NCBI GenBank assembly: GCA_035259385.1
Contig: DATFWL010000390.1
Span: 62,001-126,000, forward strand
Source of the DNA: QHWK01 sp035259385
GTDB taxonomy: Bacteria > Acidobacteriota > Vicinamibacteria > Vicinamibacterales > CAVVIG01
DNA: 64,000 nt
Reading direction: 5' to 3'
Shown here: piece after piece, positions 10,681-19,530 of the stretch
Layout of the letters: each line of letters opens with the position of its first letter
Numbering within the stretch: the first letter of the stretch is position 1
The notes under the pieces: generated by a model
The model's input: the letters and a program-made list of their open reading frames with translations, nothing else
The model's database searches: none
Told to the model about the DNA's origin: nothing
Translations under genes and position numbers: made by a program

Positions 10681-11952
10681 ATGTCGAGAAGCGTTCAGTG
10701 GGGGCTGGTGCTGTTCGTCGCGATGGCGGCAGCGCCGATTCCGATGGTCGGCCAGGAACGCGGTCGGGGCCGAGGCGGCGCCGCAGTCTCGCTGCCGGAG
10801 GGGCCGGGCAGGGAAGTCGTGGAGGCGCAGTGTGCCTCGTGCCACAGCCTCGGCCTGATCACGAATTCCGGCTACTCGCACGACGAGTGGATCAGCCTGT
10901 TCACGACGATGGTGGCGCTGCCCAAGGATCAGACCGCCATCGTCGCGGAGTATCTCGCCAAGAACTTCCCCGAGAAGCCGCGCCCGCAGGCGGTCATCGT
11001 TCCGGGGCCCGCGCAGGTCAACATCAAGGAATGGATCGTGCCGAGTCTCGGATCGCGCCCGCACGATCCGCTCGCCACGGCAGACGGCATGATCTGGTGG
11101 ACGGGACAGTTCGCGAGCGTCATCGGTCGCCTCAATCCGAAGACCGGCGAGATGAAGGAATTCAAGACGAAGACGCCCGGATCGGGCCCGCACGGGCTGA
11201 CCGCTGACAAGGACGGCAACATCTGGTTCACCGGTAATTTCAAGGGCTATGTCGGCAAGCTCGATCCGAAGACCGGCGAGGTGACCGAGTACTCGTCGAT
11301 CGCGGTCGATCCGGCGGCGCGCGATCCGCATACGCCGATCTTCGACCAGAAGGGCACGCTCTGGTTCACGCTGCAGGGCGCGAACATGATCGGGCGAGTG
11401 AACCCGAAAACCGGCGAGATGAAGCTGGTGACGTCGCCAACCGCGCGATCGAATCCGTACGGAATGGTGGTCAGCTCGAAGGGGGTGCCCTTCCTCGTCG
11501 AATTCGGCGCGAACAAAGTCGCGAGCCTCGATCCCGACACGATGGCTGTGAAGGAGTACCCGCTGCCGGCGGCCGACGCGCGACCGCGGCGCATCGCCAT
11601 CACGAGCGACGACGTCATCTGGTATTCGGACTACGCGAGGGGTTACCTGGGACGGCTCGATCCGAAAACCGGGAACGTGAAGGAGTGGCCGTCACCTGGC
11701 GGACCGAAGTCCCTGCCGTACGGGATCACGTCGATTCGCGACGTCATTTGGTACAGCGAGTCGGGCGTGAAGCCGAACACCGTGGTGCGGTTCGATCCGA
11801 AGACGGAAAAGTTCCAGACCTGGGCGATTCCGTCTGGTGGCGGCGTGGTGCGCAACGTGTCTGTAACGCCGGACGGGAATCTGGCGATGGCCTGCAGCGG
11901 TGTGAATCGCGTCGCGGTCGTCGAGATCCGGAACGGAGCGGGCACGCGCTGA
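10681..11952 (+). CDS. exported cytochrome c / Vgb-like (virginiamycin B lyase-type) propeller fusion
   Basis: A 423-residue protein with a signal peptide (to about VGQE), a short N-terminal cytochrome c-type segment carrying one heme motif, CASCH (residues about 57-61) inside EGPGREVVEAQCASCHSLGL, and then a seven-bladed-type propeller of the Vgb family. Blades repeat the pattern IGRLNPKTGEMKEF, GLTADKDGNIWFTGNF, IGRVNPKTGEMKLV. True Vgb lyases linearise streptogramin antibiotics; the heme motif and the gene context instead suggest an exported redox or dehydrogenase-associated protein. The heme segment is shorter than a full c-type domain and the axial Met is not obvious (candidate M87 in FTTMVALP). 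The start has a strong AGGGAGG site. Confidence 0.85.
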   Translation: MSRSVQWGLVLFVAMAAAPIPMVGQERGRGRGGAAVSLPEGPGREVVEAQCASCHSLGLITNSGYSHDEWISLFTTMVALPKDQTAIVAEYLAKNFPEKPRPQAVIVPGPAQVNIKEWIVPSLGSRPHDPLATADGMIWWTGQFASVIGRLNPKTGEMKEFKTKTPGSGPHGLTADKDGNIWFTGNFKGYVGKLDPKTGEVTEYSSIAVDPAARDPHTPIFDQKGTLWFTLQGANMIGRVNPKTGEMKLVTSPTARSNPYGMVVSSKGVPFLVEFGANKVASLDPDTMAVKEYPLPAADARPRRIAITSDDVIWYSDYARGYLGRLDPKTGNVKEWPSPGGPKSLPYGITSIRDVIWYSESGVKPNTVVRFDPKTEKFQTWAIPSGGGVVRNVSVTPDGNLAMACSGVNRVAVVEIRNGAGTR

Positions 11953-12145
11953 TCGCGGGTAGCCGCTCGCGGCGGCCGCGATCACCGCCGGATGACGTCA
12001 CTCCGAACGTCTGCATCAACGCTGCAAGAAATCGACACGTTCGTCGAGGCGATGGAGGGCGCGATCGAGAATGGCGTGCCGAATTCGACCAGCGCTCGCA
12101 GCGGTGCAGTCGCCGAGTAGCACGTTCGCTTCGCGAGTGATCGGC

Positions 12146-13231
12146 ATGCTCTCAGCGGGTGTCGGTCCGCTGAGTGTGGCCCTGCTGGTTGCTCAGACCG
12201 CAGCACCCCGGTTACCGCCTCCGCCAACCAATGCGCCTGCGCCGTCGGTGCAGGCTCCGCTCGATCCCGGCTACGCGGAATTGATCGCGACATGCAAGAC
12301 GCCGCCGGCGACCGGCGGGGCCCGCGGGGCAGGCGGCGCTCGAGGCGCGCGTGGCGCCGCCCCGCAGGGCGCCAGGGACTATGCCGTGACAGACATTCCC
12401 GGCGTCGTCGCCGCGGGCAGGAAATGGTCGTTCGTCTGGCAGCAGGCTGGCAACAACGGCGACGGCATCGTCGGGACACGTGACGACGGCCTGCTGCTGG
12501 CGCAGAACGACAGCAGCACGGTCCTGAAGCTGGATAGGAACGGCAAGCCGTCCGTCGCGTACTCCGACACGCATACCGGCGGCGCACTGTCGATGAGCCG
12601 ACAGGGCAGCCTGTTCATCGTCGAGCGCGGTCTGCGGATGAAGGTCGAGCAACTCGCGCCGCGGCGACGGCTGCTGGCGGACAGCTATCACGGCGAGCCG
12701 CTGGACTGCGTCGGGCCGGTCATCAACGACCTGACCGCCGACAGCCGCGGCGGCGTGTACTTCACGATGGGCGGACTGTTCCATGCCGACTCGAAGGGCG
12801 TCGTGACGCGGTACGGCGAGAACCTCGTCACCAACGGCGTCATCCTCAGCCCCGACGAGAAGACGCTCTACGTCACCAACGGCGCGACGCTCGCAGCGTT
12901 CGACGTGCAGCAGGATGGGTCGCTGACCGGCCAGCGCGAGTTCGTGAAGCTCGCTGCCGCCGGCGGTGACGGCAGCACGATCGATTCGCAGGGACGCATC
13001 TACGTGACGAGCGGCGCCGGCGTCGAGGTGATCGGCCGGGACGGCACGCATCTCGGCGTCATCCCGACGCCCCGCGCGGTCATCAGCTGCGCGTTCGGCG
13101 GAACGGACAAGAAGACGCTGTTCGTCCTGGCGCGTGGCGCGCAGGATGCCGAGGGCAACGAGGTGGCCAACGCGGCGCAGGTCTGGTCGATTCAAGCGCT
13201 CGCGCAGGGCTACAGCGGCCGCGCCAAGTAA
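12146..13231 (+). CDS. exported SMP-30/gluconolactonase/LRE-like propeller protein
   Basis: A 361-residue product if begun at the ATG at 12146, which gives a credible signal peptide (MLSAGVGPLSVALLVAQTAA); an in-frame ATG at 12071 would add 25 residues that spoil it. A Pro-rich and Gly/Ala/Arg-rich linker (residues about 25-80) leads into a propeller with the family features DDGLLLAQNDSSTVLKLDRN, INDLTADSRGGVYFTMGG and LYVTNGATLAAFDVQQDG. The family comprises metal-dependent lactonases; the metal-site Glu near the N-terminus of the propeller is not clear here, so activity is uncertain. It is co-oriented with the cytochrome/propeller gene upstream and the unknown exported protein downstream. 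Confidence 0.82.
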   Translation: MLSAGVGPLSVALLVAQTAAPRLPPPPTNAPAPSVQAPLDPGYAELIATCKTPPATGGARGAGGARGARGAAPQGARDYAVTDIPGVVAAGRKWSFVWQQAGNNGDGIVGTRDDGLLLAQNDSSTVLKLDRNGKPSVAYSDTHTGGALSMSRQGSLFIVERGLRMKVEQLAPRRRLLADSYHGEPLDCVGPVINDLTADSRGGVYFTMGGLFHADSKGVVTRYGENLVTNGVILSPDEKTLYVTNGATLAAFDVQQDGSLTGQREFVKLAAAGGDGSTIDSQGRIYVTSGAGVEVIGRDGTHLGVIPTPRAVISCAFGGTDKKTLFVLARGAQDAEGNEVANAAQVWSIQALAQGYSGRAK

Positions 13232-13261
13232 AATGAGCGTCGAACGAAGCCTGGAGAAGCC

Positions 13262-14110
13262 ATGCCTTCACGCGTGACGTCGTCTGCCGCGCTCACGTTT
13301 GTCGCCGCAGGCCTGACGCTCTGCGGGTCGTCGACTCCGACCGCGCAGTGGTTCAACTACCCGACCGCAGGCGTTCCGCGCACTCCCGATGGGAAGACCA
13401 ACCTGACCGCGCCGGCGCCCCGGACTCCCGACGGCAAACCGGATTTCTCCGGGATGTGGCTCACCGCGGACGGAAGGCCCTGCGACGCGCGGAACGAGCA
13501 GTTCCAGGTCTGCGGTTCGGAGCTGCCGATCTCGCGCTACGGCATCAACATGAGTGCGGGCGTACCCGGCGGCCTCCCGTACCAGCCATGGGCGGCGCAA
13601 CAGGTGAAGACACAGATCGAGCAGCACTCGAGGGACGATCCGCACGCCCGCTGCATGCCCGACACGTTCGTGCGCTTGTACGGCTTGCCGCACATGCAGA
13701 AATTCATCCAGACGCCCGGCCTGCTGGTGATGCTCTACGAGCTGAACGCGAACTACCGCCAGGTGTTCATCGACGGACGGCCAGCGCCCGACGATCCCCA
13801 GCCGTCGTGGCAGGGGTATTCGACCGGGCGGTGGGAGGGCGATACTCTCCTCGTGGACTCCGCTGGTTTCCGCGACGGTCTATGGCTCGACATGGCGGGC
13901 ACTCCGATGACCGACGCCGCCAGAGTGCGCGAGCGCATCCGCCGGCCGGACTTCGGACATCTCGACGTCGAGGTCACCGTCGACGATCCGAAGGCTTACA
14001 CGAAGCCCTGGACGGTGACGTTCAAGCAGAACATCGTGCTCAACACCGAGCTGGTGGACGAAATGTGCGTCGAAAACGAGAAGTCCACCAAGCACATGGT
14101 CGGCAAATAG
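13262..14110 (+). CDS. exported protein of unknown function with TPRTPDGKPDFSGMW-type motif
   Basis: A 282-residue protein with an N-terminal hydrophobic signal segment (residues about 8-26). The mature part has two near copies of a PRTPDGK motif (residues 39-45 and 53-59), the second followed by PDFSGMW. That motif recurs at the start of many exported acidobacterial proteins of unknown function. Five Cys are present in the mature region, suggesting disulfides in the periplasm. The C-terminal half (GRWEGDTLLVDSAGF, then PWTVTFKQNIVL) looks beta-rich. A GGAGAAG ribosome site lies 30 bases after the SMP-30-like stop, so the two are likely co-transcribed. I do not recognise an activity. Confidence 0.8.
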   Translation: MPSRVTSSAALTFVAAGLTLCGSSTPTAQWFNYPTAGVPRTPDGKTNLTAPAPRTPDGKPDFSGMWLTADGRPCDARNEQFQVCGSELPISRYGINMSAGVPGGLPYQPWAAQQVKTQIEQHSRDDPHARCMPDTFVRLYGLPHMQKFIQTPGLLVMLYELNANYRQVFIDGRPAPDDPQPSWQGYSTGRWEGDTLLVDSAGFRDGLWLDMAGTPMTDAARVRERIRRPDFGHLDVEVTVDDPKAYTKPWTVTFKQNIVLNTELVDEMCVENEKSTKHMVGK

Positions 14111-14117
14111 CGACCCG

Positions 14118-15137
14118 CTACGAAGCCAGACGCGTGAGATGCGACGTGACCGCGCGCGGCAGCCCTTCGATCGAGTAGCCCCCCTCGAGCACAGAGACGA
14201 TCCGGCCGCCGGCGTGCTGTCGGGCGATGCCGATCACGATGTCGGTGAGGTCGGCGAAGTCCTGATCGGTGAGCGTGAGTCGGCCGAGCGGATCGCCGGC
14301 GCGCGAGTCGAAGCCGGCCGAGATCATCACGAGCTGCGGCTTGAACGCGTCCGCCAGGCGCACGAGCCGCTCTCGGAACACGCCGACGATCTCCCGGCGG
14401 CCCGATCCGGCCGGGAACGGGTTGTTGACGATGAGGCCGCGGGCCTGGCCATCGCCGCTCTCGTCCGGACTGCCGGTGCCCGGATACCAGGGGTGCTGAT
14501 GGATGTCGAAGAACAGCACCGAGCCGTCGCTGTAGAACACGTTCTGCGTGCCGTTGCCGTGGTGCACGTCCCAGTCGGCGATGAGGATGCGATCGACGGC
14601 GTGGCGCCGTCGCGCGCGCCGCGCGCCGATCGCGATGTTGTTGAACAGGCAGAAGCCCATGCCGCGGCTTTGCGAGGCATGGTGGCCCGGCGGCCGGACC
14701 GCGCAGAACGCCGTTCGAGCGGCGCCGGTCATGACCGCGTCAACTGCCGACACGACCGTGCCCGCCGCGGCGAGCGCCGCCGCCAGTGATCCCGGCGAGA
14801 GGTCCGTGTCCCCCGTGCTGAGCGTCCGCCGGCCTGCCGCGATTTCAGCGCGAACGGTCTTCACGTAATCGGCCGTGTGAACCAGCAGCAGGTCGTCGTC
14901 GGTGGCCGGCTTCGGCGTGGCGACCGAGAGAGCTCCGTCGCGCTCGAGACGGCGAATGGCGCCCATCACTGTCTCGAGGCGCTTCGGGCTCTCCGGATGA
15001 TCGGCGGGCGGTTCGTGACCGAGCATCACGGGATCGGAGTAGACGTGCGGTTTCACACGTTGAGCCCGCGCGGCCGCGCCGCCGGTCATCGTCAGCAGCG
15101 CGCAGGACGCCTGCTGCAGGAACCGCCGTCGATTCAT
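14118..15137 (-). CDS. Tat-exported histone-deacetylase-fold hydrolase (HDAC/acetylpolyamine amidohydrolase family)
   Basis: A 339-residue protein with a twin-arginine signal (MNRRRFLQQASCALL, cleavage near AARAQ) followed by a complete arginase/deacetylase-fold domain. All expected elements are visible: RPPGHHAS with the catalytic His pair, the zinc ligands D190 and H192 in DWDVHHGNGTQ, D277 in SAGFDSRAGDPLG, and the transition-state Tyr in EGGYSIEGL. Family members remove acetyl groups from lysine, polyamines or other amines. A Tat signal is unusual because most relatives are cytoplasmic, so an extracytoplasmic acetylated amine or glycan-like substrate is inferred. The gene starts nine bases after the cupin stop and is likely in its operon. 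Confidence 0.9.
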   Translation of the reverse strand: MNRRRFLQQASCALLTMTGGAAARAQRVKPHVYSDPVMLGHEPPADHPESPKRLETVMGAIRRLERDGALSVATPKPATDDDLLLVHTADYVKTVRAEIAAGRRTLSTGDTDLSPGSLAAALAAAGTVVSAVDAVMTGAARTAFCAVRPPGHHASQSRGMGFCLFNNIAIGARRARRRHAVDRILIADWDVHHGNGTQNVFYSDGSVLFFDIHQHPWYPGTGSPDESGDGQARGLIVNNPFPAGSGRREIVGVFRERLVRLADAFKPQLVMISAGFDSRAGDPLGRLTLTDQDFADLTDIVIGIARQHAGGRIVSVLEGGYSIEGLPRAVTSHLTRLAS

Positions 15138-15146
15138 CGACGAGAT

Positions 15147-15809
15147 CTATTTCCTGAGGACCGGGCTCACCCAGCCGGCGGTCAGGATTCCCGGCGACGG
15201 CCGGAAGCTCAGATAGTCGACGTGATCGCCGATGTCGAGCCATCCGTGCACGACGCCTGCGGGGATGATGATGATGTCGCCCGGCTTCACGACCTTCTTC
15301 ACGACGTCGTAAGCCATTCCGCCGCATGTCGGCCCGTTCAGGTCCGGCGAGAGGTTGTGCCGACCGTTCACGATGTAGCCGTCGGTGAACATGGTTCCGC
15401 CGCCCGAGACGATGTAATAGCCCTCGGTCTGTGAATCGTGCGTGATGCCGCCTGCGGTGCCGCCCGGCGGCGCAGTTGGCATCTGCCGGCCGCACGCCTC
15501 AGGCGTCGCCGCCGGAGCCGTGCTTCTGCCGCCCGCCGCGGCCGCGTTGCCGGCGGCGCCCGGCGTGGGAGTCATGACGCCGTTGACGGTTTTTCCGCGA
15601 TGCACGATCCCCAACGCGAAGTTCTCGTGGCCGATGTCGACGACCTTGATCGCCCGGTCGGTGCCGGGTCCTTTCGCGTTCACCGTGTCGATTTCTTCCT
15701 TGGTGATGTAGGTGGCCGCGGTCGGCTTCGATTTTCCCGATTGCGTCGACGCGACCGCCGGGCTCAGCACGACGGCGACCACGAGCGCCCGCACGACCGT
15801 CTTCGTCAT
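15147..15809 (-). CDS. exported cupin-domain protein
   Basis: A 220-residue protein with a signal peptide (cleavage near ASTQS) and a single cupin barrel. The metal-binding positions are suggested by GGITHDSQTEGYYIVSGGGT (His plus Glu) and by GDIIIIPAGVVHGWLDIGDH (second motif His). A low-complexity linker of Ala, Gly and Pro lies at residues about 85-105. Exported cupins of this kind are frequent in Acidobacteriota and have no assigned reaction. The ATG overlaps the stop of the short Tat-signal ORF upstream (ATGA) and has a GGGAGGA ribosome site, implying translational coupling. Confidence 0.85.
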   Translation of the reverse strand: MTKTVVRALVVAVVLSPAVASTQSGKSKPTAATYITKEEIDTVNAKGPGTDRAIKVVDIGHENFALGIVHRGKTVNGVMTPTPGAAGNAAAAGGRSTAPAATPEACGRQMPTAPPGGTAGGITHDSQTEGYYIVSGGGTMFTDGYIVNGRHNLSPDLNGPTCGGMAYDVVKKVVKPGDIIIIPAGVVHGWLDIGDHVDYLSFRPSPGILTAGWVSPVLRK

Positions 15810-15979
15810 GAGTTCCTCCCCCGGTAGGCGATCAACGCTTTCAGGTTTTTCGAGGTGGTTTCAAACGGAGAGGACGCCGTTGTCTGGGCGTCTGCGGACG
15901 GCACTCCTCCAAGGGCCAGGCCGGCGAGTGCGGCGCCACGCCTCAGGAATCTTCTTCGACTGCGTCGGTCCGAAGGCAT
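15806..15979 (-). pseudogene. truncated Tat-signal ORF resembling the N-terminus of a SoxC-like sulfite dehydrogenase
   Basis: The frame encodes 57 residues: a classic twin-arginine leader (RRSRRRFLRRGAALAGLAL, cleavage near ADAQT) followed by only about 25 mature residues ending KNLKALIAYRGRNS. From memory, acidobacterial molybdopterin sulfite dehydrogenases start with such a leader and a KDLIAYGxRSRF segment, and the match stops exactly where the long catalytic domain should begin. The stop overlaps the cupin ATG by four bases. It is either a deletion scar that kept its promoter and now drives the cupin, or a short exported peptide. The ancestry is judged by eye and is uncertain. Confidence 0.45.
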
Positions 15980-16216
15980 TGGCTCTCCCCTCAGGCGTCT
16001 GAGAGGAGCCAATCCTCGCGCCGGTCCTTCTCTGTGTCAATCGATGTGAGAAGACGCCGGAACCGACGCCTCATGCGAAGCCCGACCGCGTGTGTTTGCT
16101 CCTGACACAAAAGTCAGGAAGGCTTTGTCGAAGGCGAACGAAAATAAACGAGGCAGCTCGAAGACGGCCACCGCGGCCGGGAAGTAAGCCGTTCGACTAC
16201 GCGAGGAGACGACTTG

Positions 16217-17954
16217 ATGCACGAGCGCCGACTTCGTCGTGCGACCTGTTGCCTGTGCGTGTGGACAGTTGTCGCGGTTGCCGGTCTGTGCCATCGCGCG
16301 CCGGTGTTCGCGCAGGCGGAGACAGGGCCGCTGACGCTGATGCCGTCCAGCTCGCCCTCAAGAACTATCCCGCGCTGAAGGAGCGCCGTGCGCGCGCGCA
16401 GGCTGCGGCCGAAGGCGTCGACGTCGCGCGCACCGCGTATCTGCCGCGGCTCGATATGGTGTGGCAGGAGAATCGCGCGACCGCCACCAACGTGTTCGTG
16501 CTGCTCCTGCCGCAGGCGATCGTGCCGCCGATCTCGGGTTCCGGATGTGACGACCTCTCCGGTGAACGTCAAGGCGCATCCTGCGGCACAGGCCAGGGGC
16601 GAGTGACGCCACGATTCGAAGCCATCCCGCATCTCAAACGGGCTATCGAGCTCGATCCCGACTTCGCGATGGCGCTGGCGCTGCTATCGGGCCTCTACGC
16701 CAATCTCGGCAAGCCGGCGCTCGCTCCGGCGCTGTCCCGGCGGGCATTCGAGCTTCGCGACAGGGTGAGTGAACGCGAGCGGTTTTTCATCTCGTGGCGA
16801 TACTACCGGGACTCCATGCAGGCCTGGGACAAAGGACTCGAGCTCGCGCGATCGTGGGCGGCGACGTACCCGAGGGACATGGATGCCTTCAACAGCGAGG
16901 GAGTGGCTGCCAACGAGCTGGGTCAGCACGAGCAGGCGCTCGACGCTTTTCGAGAGGCGATACGTCTCGATCCGCAGGCCGCTCTGCCGCGGCTGAACAT
17001 GGCGAACGCATTGTTCTCACTCAATCGTTTCGGCGAGACGAAACAGGTTCTTCGGCAGGCAGAGGGCATGCACGACCAGCTGATCGACGTCCGCCGCCTT
17101 CAGTACCTGCTGGCGTTCGTCGAGGGCGATCATGCGGCGATGAGCGGGTACCTGGCTGACGCCCTCAAGATGCCGGAAGCAATCGCGACGGCAGACTGGG
17201 AGGCGCGGGCGTCCGCGTTTGCCGGTCGCCTTCACGCGGCCCACGATCAGTTCAGCCGCGCCATTGAGACCGTTCTCCAAGCCGGATTCACGGCGATCGC
17301 CGGCGACTGGACGATCGAGGACGCGGAATCGCATGCGGTCGCCGGTCAGTGCCGGGAGGCACGCACGCACGTGGCCGCCGCGCTGGCCTTGAGCCGCGAC
17401 AGCTTCACGCTGGCGCGCGGCAGCAGTATCTTCGCGCTGTGCCGGGCGTCCGACGAGGCCAACCACCTCATGGAGGAGTTGGCGCAGCGATTTCCGGATG
17501 CAACCCTGGTGATTCGCGTCGCGCTGCCGGTCACGCGCGCGACGCTGGCGCTGCAACGGGGGGAGGCGCAGGGCGCGATTATGCTGCTCGAGCCGGTCCG
17601 TCCGTACGACCTTCGCCGTTCGCAGTGTTCTGGCCCGCGTACATCCGAGGCCAGGCGTACCTGCAGATGAAGAATGGCGCGGACGCAGCGGCGCAATTCC
17701 AGAGCATCCTCGATCATCGTGGTGGTGAGAACGCCGATGCGCCGCTCTATCCCCTCGCCGCTCTCGGGCTGGCTCGTTCAGAGCGGCTGGCCGGACGCGA
17801 TGACCGAGCCCGGCAGGCGTACGAAGAGTTCCTGGCCTTCTGGAATGATGCGGATCCAAGTCTCCAGCCGCTGATCGACGCACGACGCGAGGTCGCCGTT
17901 CTCCAAACACCACGTCAGGCGCCATCGGCCGTTGTGCCACGCGACGAGCGGTGA
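16217..17954 (+). pseudogene. chimeric decayed gene: TolC-type N-terminus joined to kinase-type TPR C-terminus, several frameshifts
   Basis: The ATG at 16217 has a GGAG site and a signal peptide (ending PVFAQAETG), then the frame breaks near 16340; in the next frame the TolC family start continues as ADAVQLALKNYPALKERRAR to LPQAIVPPISG (about 16545). There homology switches to the TPR region found at the C-terminus of acidobacterial Ser/Thr kinases: AIPHLKRAIELDPDFAMAL, SEREFF-like ERERFFISWRYYRDSMQAW and ALDAFREAIRLDPQ. A further frame change occurs at the junction (about 16600) and another near 17610, after which PFAVFWPAYIRGQAYLQMKN and ILDHRGG complete the TPR end to 17954. No kinase domain remains. 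Three breaks plus a domain switch argue for a dead recombination product, or much less likely an assembly error. Confidence 0.75.
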
Positions 17955-18095
17955 TCGCGCTGCCGCCGGAGGCGCGCGACCTCGTCGGATGTTGAAAGGA
18001 TCGAACCGTCGACGACATTGCCGCGCTGCGCCCCAGGCGGACACGTTGCGACTCCGACATCGTCTGGCCGTATCGTCATTGCAGGCGACGGAGAT

Positions 18096-18629
18096 TCAAA
18101 GTTGGGACTGTGATGCGGTGTCGGCCGGCGCAGCGTTCGCTGGCCACCCGGCGCGAGCCAGCCCGGTGAACGCCGTGCCGAAGAGCACGCCAGACACGAC
18201 GAATGCGAGGCTTGCACCGGGGACGAGCGTTCCGATGGCGCCGAGCACGATCGAGAACGCGAGAAAGACGGGCGCCCAGATCCCGATCGCGTGAGTTTGC
18301 CCGAGACTCGCGCTCAGCGTCAGCGTGCCGACAGCGGTCGCGAACGCCGCCCCTGCGTACACGACGCCGGGCCACAGCGCTCGATCCAATCTCACGCCGA
18401 GCAACCCGATGAGTGCGATCGTCGTCGCAAGTCTGCCGGTCCGTTTCAGCTTCGGATCCAAGTAGAAGCTCGTCAGGCACGCACCGAGGCAGATGTCGAC
18501 GGCGAAATACAGCGACTCGCGCGCGACTGTGGAGGTGACCGCGGTCGGCGCAAAAGAGGCCGCTGCTCGCATGAGACCTCCGACGATCCCGAGCACTGCA
18601 CCGATGCGGCGTGACCTTGCTCGAAACAT
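18096..18629 (-). CDS. small integral membrane protein, unknown
   Basis: A 177-residue protein with about five hydrophobic segments (residues 8-28, 38-56, 66-82, 88-106 and 116-158 containing two). Charged residues cluster at the N-terminus (RARSRR) and in the KLKRTGR loop. I do not recognise a family; the second segment FAVDICLGACLTSFYLD is the most distinctive stretch. It begins with ATG at 18629 and lies on the reverse strand downstream of a CPBP-type protease gene, 77 bases away, so the two may be co-transcribed. Confidence 0.6.
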   Translation of the reverse strand: MFRARSRRIGAVLGIVGGLMRAAASFAPTAVTSTVARESLYFAVDICLGACLTSFYLDPKLKRTGRLATTIALIGLLGVRLDRALWPGVVYAGAAFATAVGTLTLSASLGQTHAIGIWAPVFLAFSIVLGAIGTLVPGASLAFVVSGVLFGTAFTGLARAGWPANAAPADTASQSQL

Positions 18630-18706
18630 CGCGGTCGGGCATCAACTCATCGAGCATTACACGGCGAGCGTGACGCCACGGTGGAGCGCGTTCGGATTGT
18701 GGTCGA

Positions 18707-19519
18707 CTACGCCAGGCCGAGTATAAGCCCGAGCATCAGGACCGCAAAGAATATGCTCTGCCCGGAATGGGCCGCGATTCCGAACCACGCGCTTCGGAAG
18801 TATCGGCTCGGTAGAGCGAACAAGAGGACTCCGTGGGTTATTGAACTGAATATGCCCCATGGTTGGTGGAGATGATAAAGACCGAACAGGAGTCCGTTAG
18901 CGACCCAATCGCCTCTTGCGAAGACGCCGCCCATGCGGGGCAATAACAGGCCTCGAAAGAGCAGTTCCTCTCCCAGGATCGTATTGAACAGCGCATTCAC
19001 CAGAAACAGCCCTCCGGTGCCCCACGCGCCGACCAGCTGAGACCTGGCTTCCGGTGTCGCGAGGGCAGCGCCGAGCGACCAGCCTGGAGGCTCTGCCAGA
19101 AACGGAAGGACGGACACCCACGCATGATCGACGAACCCTTTTATTCGCAGATCGAATATGGCGGTAAGAGTGATGCAGGGAATCAACCACCACCAGAGAC
19201 GGCCGCTCGTCACGCCTGTTTGAGGAGAACGGGGCGTGCCGAGCCAGAGACGCGCCTTGAGTATCGGCCATTGCAACGTGCGTGTCTCTCGATACAGCAG
19301 CAACATGACCAAGACGAACTGCCAGACCAGTCCGACGGTCAACACGGCAAGTCGTACGAGCACTGGATCTGAACGAAGCGTGAGTGCAGGACCGACAATC
19401 CATCCAAGAATCGCCATCGGGATCGCCGCTGCTGCCCATACCAGCAGGATCGTACTCAGGCTGTATTGAGGAATCTCGGTCGGCACATTTGAATATGCGT
19501 GCGAGAAAGTAGTCGGCAA
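18707..19519 (-). CDS. CPBP-family intramembrane metalloprotease (CAAX-like)
   Basis: A 270-residue polytopic membrane protein with the CPBP (Abi/CAAX-protease) signature: the EExxxR motif in LGEELLFRGLLLPRM, the second conserved box FGLYHLHQPWG with the catalytic His, and a third His in IAAHSGQS near the C-terminus. At least six transmembrane segments are visible. Bacterial members are intramembrane endopeptidases, some linked to bacteriocin immunity, but the substrate is unknown. The start is uncertain: a TTG at 19519 gives the listed length, and a GTG at 19486 is a good alternative. It may share a transcript with the sialidase-like gene that ends 11 bases upstream. Confidence 0.85.
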   Translation of the reverse strand: MPTTFSHAYSNVPTEIPQYSLSTILLVWAAAAIPMAILGWIVGPALTLRSDPVLVRLAVLTVGLVWQFVLVMLLLYRETRTLQWPILKARLWLGTPRSPQTGVTSGRLWWWLIPCITLTAIFDLRIKGFVDHAWVSVLPFLAEPPGWSLGAALATPEARSQLVGAWGTGGLFLVNALFNTILGEELLFRGLLLPRMGGVFARGDWVANGLLFGLYHLHQPWGIFSSITHGVLLFALPSRYFRSAWFGIAAHSGQSIFFAVLMLGLILGLA

Positions 19520-19530
19520 CGCCGGCAGGG

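Noticed and set aside
10681..11952. Streptogramin-resistance (Vgb) call
   Set aside because: The fused heme motif, export signal and context argue against an antibiotic lyase; only the propeller family is shared.
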